22,569 nt of DNA from Candidatus Saccharibacteria bacterium UBA6209 (lineage in GTDB: Bacteria > Patescibacteriota > Saccharimonadia > Saccharimonadales > Saccharimonadaceae), in NCBI GenBank assembly GCA_002421965.1, contig DISN01000023.1, forward strand, positions 1-22,569, in the 5' to 3' direction. The stretch's first letter is position 1. Each line of letters starts with the position of its first letter. The notes below the pieces were generated by a model. The model saw nothing but the letters and a program-made list of their open reading frames with translations, was not told the DNA's origin and did not search any database. Positions 14,509 to 21,697 of the stretch are shown in pieces. A program made the translations under genes and the position numbers.

Positions 14509-16362
14509 ATGGCTAAGAAGAAACCAGATGTAGTGGATATAGCGGCGCAACAGAGAGCCCGTGAGCAAGCTGAAGTCGAGCAGGCGTTTATGACCGGTGT
14601 TCGCACCCTTAGGGACTTTATTGCTCCAAGCAGCATCGAGCTCCAGTCGAGCTACTTCCGCCTAGGTTCAAAGTATGGCCGAACTCTTTACGTATACGGC
14701 TACCCTCGAGAAATCTATACTGGCTGGCTAAGCTCAATTATCAATATTGACGAAGTTTTAGATATAAGCATGTTCATCTATCCAGTTGATACCCAGGTGG
14801 TGCTCAACAACCTGCGCAAGAAAGTTACCCAGCTTGAGGCCAGTATGAACATCAACAGCGAAAAGGGTAGGGTGCGTGACCCAGGACTCGAGGCGGCCTT
14901 AAGTGACGCCGAGGAGTTACGCAACCAGCTACAGATCGGGTCTGAGAAGTTTTTCCGTTACGGTCTGTATATAACACTTTATGCCGATAGCCTAGATGAA
15001 CTTAGTTTTATGCAAAACAAAATTGAGACAATTTTTGGTCAACAATTAGTGTTCAGTAAAGTTGCATCGTCACAGCAAGAGCAGGGGATGAACAGTACAA
15101 TCCCACAATTAACTGATCAGCTTCAAATCCGTCGCAACATGAACACTGGCGCAATATCTACTAGCTTTCCGTTTACTTCAGCCGACCTAACCGATGGCAA
15201 GGGTGTCCTGTACGGTATAAATATGCACAATAATGGTCTAGTAATCTTCGATCGGTTCTCACTTGAAAACGCCAACATGGTGGTATTCGCTAAATCTGGT
15301 GCTGGTAAGTCATTTACCGTTAAGCTCGAGGCTCTCAGAAGCATGATGACTGGTTCTGACATCTTAATCATCGACCCAGAAAACGAATACCAGAAGCTAT
15401 CTGATGCTGTTGGTGGTACCTACATTAGACTTAGCCTAAATAGCGATACTCGTATTAATCCATTTGACCTACCGAAGGTTATTGATACCGAGGAAGCCGA
15501 TGACGCACTACGAGCCAACCTAGTAACCCTACACGGACTGCTAAGGCAAATGCTTGGTGGTGCAGCAATGACAGCCGATGGGCAGGTCGTCTCTGGACTA
15601 ACCCCGGCCGAAGAGGCAGATATTGACCAAGCTCTAATTGACACCTATGCTCGTGTCGGTATTACTGCGGATCCATTAACCCACAACTCTCTGCCACCAA
15701 CTATTTCTGATCTATACGACACACTACTACATATGGGCGGAACCGGTCCAGGGCTAGCTCAGCGTCTACGTAAGTATACCTCAGGTACATTTGCTGGCAT
15801 TTTCTCACAACAAAGCAATATTGATATCAATAACACCATGGTGGTATTTAATATTCGTGACCTAGAAGACGAGCTGCGCCCGGTAGCGATGTATATTGTC
15901 CTAAATCACATCTGGAACATCACTCGAACTGTTCAGAAAAAGCGAATGCTAATTGTTGATGAGGCGTGGCAATTAATGAAGTATGATGACTCTGCCAACT
16001 TCCTATTCAGCCTAGCTAAACGGGCCCGAAAATACCAACTTGGTTTAACTACCATATCTCAGGATGTTGAAGACTTTGTTGGCAGCAAGATGGGCAGGGC
16101 AATTGTCGCTAACTCTTCTATGCAGCTACTACTCAAGCAGTCTGCTAGCGCTGTAGATGTCCTATCTAGCGTCTTTAAACTAACCGAAGAAGAACAGAAG
16201 CGTCTAGCTAACTTCCCAGTAGGACAGGGTCTATTTTTTGCAGGGCAAAACCATGTGCATATCCAGATACAGGCAAGTGATACCGAGTACAAACTCATCA
16301 ACACTAACCCCCCGTCACGCCAACAAGCCCCGTCTGAGACTACTCGGGGTGGATATTTATAG
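14509..16362 (+). CDS. VirB4-family T4SS ATPase
   Basis: Cytoplasmic motor ATPase of 617 residues that powers substrate transfer and pilus biogenesis. An N-terminal VirB4/CagE-type domain (about 20-210) precedes the RecA-like motor. Walker A is AKSGAGKS (261-268), with Ala in place of the usual first Gly. DIPENEY-like DPENEYQKL follows at about 289, Walker B is RMLIVDEAWQLM (Asp484, Glu485), and downstream motifs are TISQDVEDF and NSSMQLLLKQS. AGGAGGAG (14493-14500) is 8 nt before the ATG, and the preceding TAA touches the ATG. Its length is shorter than VirB4 proteins that include the extra N-terminal part supplied here by the neighbouring TraC-like gene. It is the most reliable marker that this cluster is a T4SS. 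Confidence 0.95.
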   Translation: MAKKKPDVVDIAAQQRAREQAEVEQAFMTGVRTLRDFIAPSSIELQSSYFRLGSKYGRTLYVYGYPREIYTGWLSSIINIDEVLDISMFIYPVDTQVVLNNLRKKVTQLEASMNINSEKGRVRDPGLEAALSDAEELRNQLQIGSEKFFRYGLYITLYADSLDELSFMQNKIETIFGQQLVFSKVASSQQEQGMNSTIPQLTDQLQIRRNMNTGAISTSFPFTSADLTDGKGVLYGINMHNNGLVIFDRFSLENANMVVFAKSGAGKSFTVKLEALRSMMTGSDILIIDPENEYQKLSDAVGGTYIRLSLNSDTRINPFDLPKVIDTEEADDALRANLVTLHGLLRQMLGGAAMTADGQVVSGLTPAEEADIDQALIDTYARVGITADPLTHNSLPPTISDLYDTLLHMGGTGPGLAQRLRKYTSGTFAGIFSQQSNIDINNTMVVFNIRDLEDELRPVAMYIVLNHIWNITRTVQKKRMLIVDEAWQLMKYDDSANFLFSLAKRARKYQLGLTTISQDVEDFVGSKMGRAIVANSSMQLLLKQSASAVDVLSSVFKLTEEEQKRLANFPVGQGLFFAGQNHVHIQIQASDTEYKLINTNPPSRQQAPSETTRGGYL

Positions 16363-16371
16363 TACTAAGGG

Positions 16372-16377
16372 TATAAT
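16372..16377 (+). promoter_or_regulatory. -10 element before the M23 membrane protein gene
   Basis: TATAAT lies 10 nt after the virB4 stop and ends 11 nt before ATG 16389. A start near 16384 would leave a leader of about 5 nt. A weak AGAGG (16378-16382) could instead serve as ribosome binding site in a read-through transcript from the virB4 operon. Confidence 0.5.
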
Positions 16378-16388
16378 AGAGGTATATT

Positions 16389-19300
16389 ATGCCCACAAGC
16401 ACTAAAAATACTATTGACAAAGACCTCAATCCGGGCAATGATTATGCCGAGAAACTGACTGCTCGAGAAACCGCATCGTTAGATCAGATAGAGTCAGGGT
16501 TGCGGCCTGACGGGTTCGATCTCGGCTTCAATGAAGAGCTTGCAGGCGAAAAATCACTACCAAGCGCCTCATTTGACTCCTCTGAAGTGAAGGGCAATCC
16601 ATCAAAGACCGGTAAGAAGGCTACTTGGCGAGGGTTCCTCACTAACCGAAAAACTTTGGCGGGAGTGGGGGTTGGTGGCTTAGGGGGTGTAATTATCGCA
16701 ATAATGATGTTTTTTCCTGCACTAAAACTCGACAGTGTCATATCTAGTCTTACAGGGAAACTGGGTGGTGTATCGGAATATGCCATCAATGAGCGCTTCG
16801 AGTATCTTACTACTAGATGGATTGCGATGAGAGTGATGCAAACAGCATATCCTGGGGATACAAACTTAGTATTTTGTCAGGGCGGAGGCATACTATGTTC
16901 ACTCGGGTCTACAAAATACTCCAGTTGGTTTCAGGACCAGCTTGACATAAAGTTCGAGAAGCAAGGTATGCGGGTTACCACTACGTTGAATGCAACAGGT
17001 CGGAGTGGCCTTGGCGGAAAGGCTACATCCTTTACTCTCGATTTAAATCAACGGAGTGATTTAGGTCAAGTGACCACACTCATATCAAAAGAGATGTCGC
17101 ATACTGACGCTAGAAGGTATGTCAAAAATCTAGCAAAGAAGGTACACGGAAGAAATTATTTGTTGCGATTTGTGTCAAAGCAGATGCTCATGAGAAAGTA
17201 TGGCATTAAATACTTTAATGTACTGCCTGATAAAACAGCAAAGAACATAAACGAACTTCGGGCAAACATGAAGGCATCTATCATCAAAGCTACGCTCGGT
17301 AAGATTTCAGCCAGGAGTGCGGCTTACATATCATGCCTATCGGGATCTAACGCTCTAGGATGTCAAGAGGCACTTTCTAAATTATCGAGTAGTATCGACT
17401 CGGACATAGACAAGGCCAGGCAAGCGGTAGAAGGCTCAGCTGAGGGCTCACCAGAGCGAGAGCAGGCACAACGTGAACTAGATAGAGCCCATGGAAGACA
17501 AGAGTCTCTCGCCACAGCTAAATCGGTTATTAGTGGCGAAGCAGACTCAACCATGTCAAAAATGATATCGAAACAGATACTAACAAAAGTTGCTGGGCCT
17601 GTAGCTGTCGCTGGCGTATTAGACTTAGCTTTCAAGGTGGTGGGGGCGGTAGATAATAGAGTTCTTGAGGCGATTATGTACGATAGGCAGTCCCAGATAT
17701 ATATGTCGTTCGCCTACAACGAAGAAGCAAGCCCGGTAGTAATAAGGGACCAAATGAGAAACGGTACTGTATCACCCGAACATATTGAGGTGGCTACTGG
17801 TATGTATGACGGCATAGAGCAGTCATTATTGTTCCAAGCGGTCAACGGACTTCTAGAGGAAGGTGGCCAGTATAGTACTGTGTGTCAAACCGATAATGGC
17901 GAAGAATTGGTAACCCTGGAGCAGGGCGAGTTGCTATGCCCGGAAACTAGACTAGTAAGAGATTATACTAGTTTAAAGCAGGAGTCATGGTGGACAGGCC
18001 TGTCATCTGTTGCTGGCGTATGGAATGGGAGCATTGGTATAGTATTTGATGTGGTTGGTGACGTAGTTGGTGCGGTCCTAGGGCCACTCTTATCAGCAGC
18101 CAAGGAATTACCTGGAATAAAAAACGTTGCTGAATTCACATCCGCAAAACTTGGGGAGCTAGTAGAGTTGATGCTTGGTGAGCTGTTTGGCTCGGTCGCG
18201 CTCGGTGTTGATGCACCCGGAAAGAATAACTACGACGCTACAGGAGCAGCAATGCACGAAACATTTAATATGGGTATGTCCTATGGTCAAGACCCCGACA
18301 ACCCTGCAGGTACCGTTCTTGGAGCGGGCGGCGCTGTCATAACCGATCAACAGTTAGGTATACTAACCCAAGAAATACAGAATCAACGAAAAGAACAGTT
18401 TGAGTCAAAGACGATGATGGCAAAAATATTTGACACAAGTGATAATCTGTCTATGGCAAGTCAACTGATAGCAGCATTGCCTGTAGGAAAAATATCACTC
18501 ATTAACACAATTCTCAGTACGCCGGCTTCGATTGTAAAATCATTAACCCAGACTGCCTCGGCAAGCACACCTACTGTGGATGCGATGATACTTGGGTCTT
18601 TCGGTACGCCTGTATACGGCTACCCTGTTGGTGATCCGGTTCTCAAGGCAGATCCGGGAACGTATACTGCTGAATTTTGCGAAGCGAGTAGCGCCGCAAG
18701 AGAGGAGAGCTTTAGCCTTGAAGATGATGAACTCATTGCTTCATACAAAAAGACAGACCCGTGTGCGCTTGATAAAGTAATTGGTGGCATGCTCGCAACT
18801 GCAGTTAATGATACCGAAAGTGATCTGTACATTGAAGAGCCGGGTAGTAGTAATACCAGCAGTGTTAACGATACCTCGAACGGTTCGATCGACAACCTAC
18901 CTCCAGCCGTTGGTAAGATGGTGAGTCCAATCCCTGAAAATGCTCCTCCTATTTCGATGACCGCTAGATATGGCAGATATCCAAAAGGTGACCCTCACTG
19001 GGGCGTAGACTTATCGGGTGGCGGAGATAATGGTTGGGAATTTGTATCGGTATGCGACGGAACTGTTGACTCTATATCATATGGTCTCAAGCCTAACTCA
19101 AACGCATATAAAGGAGCAAGCCCTCGCACTAACTATGTATGGATAAAGTGTGATAATGGTATTTATATGGGATACGGACACTTCTATCAAAGCAAGCTTC
19201 GCTCCTACATAAAGCCAGGCTACAGGATATCTGCAGGAACCCCAATAGCCTATCAGGGAAATCAAGGACACTCAACGGGCCCGCACTTACATTTCCAGAT

Positions 19301-19400
19301 AAACCCAAAAAGCCCCTCTGGCTACTCTGCATCAGCAACAATCGACCCGGCGGCCTATCTTGCTAGAAATGGAGTACAACTTCCAAAGGCTAACTACTAG
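16389..19400 (+). CDS. Large membrane-anchored T4SS-associated protein with C-terminal M23 (LytM) peptidase domain
   Basis: A 1003-residue protein. A cytoplasmic N-terminus (1-80) precedes a membrane helix (about 91-113), and a long exported region follows. Around 335-390 a charged, heptad-like stretch suggests a coiled coil; hydrophobic segments near 395-420 and 540-570 may be amphipathic or re-entrant. The C-terminal M23 metallopeptidase domain (about 855-990) has the zinc ligands His870 and Asp874 (HxxxD), His931 in GYGHF and His966/His968 in GPHLHF, so it should be active on peptidoglycan cross-bridges or stem peptides. Many paired cysteines occur in the exported part. It follows virB4 by 26 nt and probably couples wall opening to the channel, in the place where other monoderm systems have a VirB1-like hydrolase. 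The middle 700 residues match nothing I recognise. Confidence 0.85.
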   Translation: MPTSTKNTIDKDLNPGNDYAEKLTARETASLDQIESGLRPDGFDLGFNEELAGEKSLPSASFDSSEVKGNPSKTGKKATWRGFLTNRKTLAGVGVGGLGGVIIAIMMFFPALKLDSVISSLTGKLGGVSEYAINERFEYLTTRWIAMRVMQTAYPGDTNLVFCQGGGILCSLGSTKYSSWFQDQLDIKFEKQGMRVTTTLNATGRSGLGGKATSFTLDLNQRSDLGQVTTLISKEMSHTDARRYVKNLAKKVHGRNYLLRFVSKQMLMRKYGIKYFNVLPDKTAKNINELRANMKASIIKATLGKISARSAAYISCLSGSNALGCQEALSKLSSSIDSDIDKARQAVEGSAEGSPEREQAQRELDRAHGRQESLATAKSVISGEADSTMSKMISKQILTKVAGPVAVAGVLDLAFKVVGAVDNRVLEAIMYDRQSQIYMSFAYNEEASPVVIRDQMRNGTVSPEHIEVATGMYDGIEQSLLFQAVNGLLEEGGQYSTVCQTDNGEELVTLEQGELLCPETRLVRDYTSLKQESWWTGLSSVAGVWNGSIGIVFDVVGDVVGAVLGPLLSAAKELPGIKNVAEFTSAKLGELVELMLGELFGSVALGVDAPGKNNYDATGAAMHETFNMGMSYGQDPDNPAGTVLGAGGAVITDQQLGILTQEIQNQRKEQFESKTMMAKIFDTSDNLSMASQLIAALPVGKISLINTILSTPASIVKSLTQTASASTPTVDAMILGSFGTPVYGYPVGDPVLKADPGTYTAEFCEASSAAREESFSLEDDELIASYKKTDPCALDKVIGGMLATAVNDTESDLYIEEPGSSNTSSVNDTSNGSIDNLPPAVGKMVSPIPENAPPISMTARYGRYPKGDPHWGVDLSGGGDNGWEFVSVCDGTVDSISYGLKPNSNAYKGASPRTNYVWIKCDNGIYMGYGHFYQSKLRSYIKPGYRISAGTPIAYQGNQGHSTGPHLHFQINPKSPSGYSASATIDPAAYLARNGVQLPKANY

Positions 19401-19408
19401 GAGGAGGT

Positions 19409-19864
19409 ATGATGAATTTATCTAAACGAAAAATAATAATACTTGCATCACTCGCTATTTTTCTTATTATTGGCGTGCTGGTATATTTAATTTTCTCAAA
19501 TCGCCCAGCGGATGAACCTGTTACTAAATTAATCGGTGAGCCATTATATACGTCGATGGAAGATGGCTCTGTAGTAACCCAGTCGGATATAGACTCTCGA
19601 GTGAATATGGAGAATACGGCCAAAGAAGCAGCAATTGCATATTTTTACAATATATACCCCGATAGCCAATCTATACGCTTTTTGTCTACTGAGTGGTACT
19701 TCACTGACAAAAATAACTCTGATAACATACTGGTCTCTGTCACGTTGGTTAATAAAGAGCGCTACATGAATACAGAAATGATAGTTGTTGAGTTAACGGA
19801 GGGAAAGTCTGATGGGTATGAAGTGGTGAGTCTATATGAACCAGATGAAAGGTATGCGCTATGA
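19409..19864 (+). CDS. Small single-pass membrane protein of unknown function
   Basis: A 151-residue protein with a basic start (NLSKRK), one membrane helix (about 10-29) and an exported domain of about 120 residues. The domain contains a helical part (VNMENTAKEAAIAYFYNIYPDSQSIRF) followed by beta-rich sequence (WYFTDKNNSDNILVSVTLVN..., MIVVELTEG...YEVVSLYEPD). Topology and position recall VirB8/TcpC-type bitopic proteins, which have a short cytoplasmic tail and an NTF2-like exported domain, but the sequence alone does not prove this. The overlapping AGGAGGAGG site (19399-19407) precedes two in-frame ATGs, 19409 and 19412; the second has the better spacing. Its TGA overlaps the next ATG (ATGA), so it is coupled to the lysozyme gene. 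Confidence 0.75.
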   Translation: MMNLSKRKIIILASLAIFLIIGVLVYLIFSNRPADEPVTKLIGEPLYTSMEDGSVVTQSDIDSRVNMENTAKEAAIAYFYNIYPDSQSIRFLSTEWYFTDKNNSDNILVSVTLVNKERYMNTEMIVVELTEGKSDGYEVVSLYEPDERYAL

Positions 19865-21051
19865 TAAAAAAACGAGTCGGTTTACTGCTGTCTTTATTTG
19901 TATTCATACTGTCATCGCACACAGCCTCGGCTAACCCTTTCTTTTTGTCCAACGACATACTCGTCCTTAACCCAAATGACGGCCTTTCTGTATGCAGCAC
20001 CTCGCTTAACGTCACCGGGTCGAGCAATGTCGAGATAGTGCTAAAAGTCTTAACTAGCGCAGGTATGAGCCTGGAGCAAGCTGCTGGCGTTGCAGGTAAC
20101 CTAGTAGTTGAGTCGGCCAGTGAAACGATTAACCCAGCTGCCGAAGAGTTCCCGGGGCAAGATAGGGGTGGCAAGGGTGTTGTGCAGTGGACTGCAGATA
20201 GGTGGCGCGGCGCTGATGGCCTAAGAGCATTCGCTGAATACAAGGGAACTGACTGGTCAGATATGAACACTCAGATGGAGTTCATCCTGTGGGAAGTTGG
20301 AAAAGGTGCCGCATGGAACGGTAAGCCTGGTGGCGCAGAACGACGCGGCTGGCAGGCTACAATACAAGAAACAACACCTTCCGCTGCAGCCGAAACCTGG
20401 ATGCTTACATATGAGCGACCAGGCACACCTCACCTCGATCGACGCATAGCAGCTGCGAACCGAATATACCAGCAGTTCAGCAGCCAACAGCTTGGCGAAG
20501 TAACTATAGGAACCGACAATTGTGGGGGTGGGGTTGTCGCAGGTAATATCACCTCGACAGCCAAGAATTTGGCTTGGCCACATAAGGTCTCTATAAAAAG
20601 GGGCACAAGCGACAGGTACGGCGAAGATGTAGCAAAACCAGAGTACGTTAAAGCTGTCGAAGAGGTTCATAGCTCTATAAACCAAGCCATGTTCACCGAC
20701 TGTGGAGTGTTCGTCTCTACGGTTATGCGCTCAAGTGGGGTAGATCCAGAGTACCCTCTACGTGGAACTTCTACCCAGTTGCCCTATGTGTTGAGTAGCT
20801 CAAAGTACAAAACATTCACCGCCCAGAGCGAGTCGGAACTTCAGCCTGGCGATATTATGATTAGAGATGGTCATACCTATATATATGTTGGCTCATACAC
20901 CGCACCAGAAGATAACAAAGAATATAAAGCAGTTGGCGCATCCTGGTATACACGACCACCGTCGGGACATGACCTCTATTTATCTGGTGAAGGTAACGGA
21001 GACATATCAACAAGTAGTGCCTTTACGGTAGCGAGGTATATTGGTGGATAA
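19861..21051 (+). CDS. Exported bifunctional wall hydrolase: phage-type lysozyme + NlpC/P60-like peptidase (VirB1-like role)
   Basis: A 396-residue secreted protein. The signal peptide MIKKRVGLLLSLFVFIL...TASA is cut near residue 24. Residues about 55-206 form a phage-tail-lysozyme-type domain (AAGVAGNLVVESAS with the probable catalytic Glu84, then GGKGVVQWTADRW and ETWMLTYERPGTPHLDRRI). Residues about 235-396 form a cysteine peptidase domain of NlpC/P60 or CHAP type, with Cys281 in FTDCGVFVSTVMR and His338 in PGDIMIRDGHTYIYVG. Monoderm T4SSs commonly carry such two-domain muramidase-endopeptidases to pass the wall. It overlaps its upstream neighbour by four bases. Which of the two peptidase families it belongs to is uncertain, while the exported hydrolase call is firm. 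Confidence 0.88.
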   Translation: MIKKRVGLLLSLFVFILSSHTASANPFFLSNDILVLNPNDGLSVCSTSLNVTGSSNVEIVLKVLTSAGMSLEQAAGVAGNLVVESASETINPAAEEFPGQDRGGKGVVQWTADRWRGADGLRAFAEYKGTDWSDMNTQMEFILWEVGKGAAWNGKPGGAERRGWQATIQETTPSAAAETWMLTYERPGTPHLDRRIAAANRIYQQFSSQQLGEVTIGTDNCGGGVVAGNITSTAKNLAWPHKVSIKRGTSDRYGEDVAKPEYVKAVEEVHSSINQAMFTDCGVFVSTVMRSSGVDPEYPLRGTSTQLPYVLSSSKYKTFTAQSESELQPGDIMIRDGHTYIYVGSYTAPEDNKEYKAVGASWYTRPPSGHDLYLSGEGNGDISTSSAFTVARYIGG

Positions 21052-21697
21052 TACTTCAAAGAAGAAGTTTATTATAATTGCTGGGATAGTAATTGCGGTG
21101 CTGTTTATAGCCTGGATTATTTTTGCTTTATTTAGCTTAAAACAAACTACTATCATAATCAACACCTCTCCTATGCGCGCAAACATCACAATTAACGACC
21201 GCGAATACCTCGACCAGGAATCAGGATCCGACTATCGAGTTAATAAAGAAAGTATACAAATCACCGTACACCGCGAAGGTTTTATAGACCGTGTAGTTAG
21301 TCATACGGTTGGAGAAACTGAAGAGAGTAACATTCTCAATATCGCGCTGCAGCCGAATACTTTTGAGGCTGATCAGCTTCTCAAGTCAGCTGAAGAATCA
21401 GCCCACCGTGAATCGATCGTGACAGATGACTACCTTGAGCTACTTAATACCGTAAATGAAAAGTACCCAATATTATCAGATCTTCCTTACTACGATCGCT
21501 ATTTCGTGATATCTCAAGGGTTGAGTCAAAAAAACCCAGATGACCCAGAATCTTTCGCACTATACATCGATATATACGATATGTTCGCAGAGCAGGGTAA
21601 AAGAGAAGCTTATCAATTCCTAAAAAATAACAACTACAATCCTGATGACTTTGAGATCATATTTCGCGTAGAAAAATACCAAGTTCGCAGCGATTAG
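21044..21697 (+). CDS. Single-pass membrane protein with a PEGA-like domain
   Basis: A 217-residue protein. A short basic tail (NTSKKK) is followed by a membrane helix (about 8-29), then a beta-rich domain (about 33-100) of PEGA character: TTIIINTSPMRANITINDREY with later HREGFIDRVVSHTV. A helical C-terminal part follows (about 108-217; SAEESAHRES, NEKYPILSDLPYYDRYFVI, DIYDMFAEQGKREAYQFLKN). GTG 21044 is preferred over TTG 21041 because GAGG (21033-21036) is then 7 nt away; the start overlaps the end of the lysozyme gene. It closes the plus-strand T4SS run, and its TAG overlaps the convergent dnaN stop by bases 21694-21697. PEGA domains are thought to bind surface or wall structures; a T4SS role is by position. 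Confidence 0.75.
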   Translation: MDNTSKKKFIIIAGIVIAVLFIAWIIFALFSLKQTTIIINTSPMRANITINDREYLDQESGSDYRVNKESIQITVHREGFIDRVVSHTVGETEESNILNIALQPNTFEADQLLKSAEESAHRESIVTDDYLELLNTVNEKYPILSDLPYYDRYFVISQGLSQKNPDDPESFALYIDIYDMFAEQGKREAYQFLKNNNYNPDDFEIIFRVEKYQVRSD

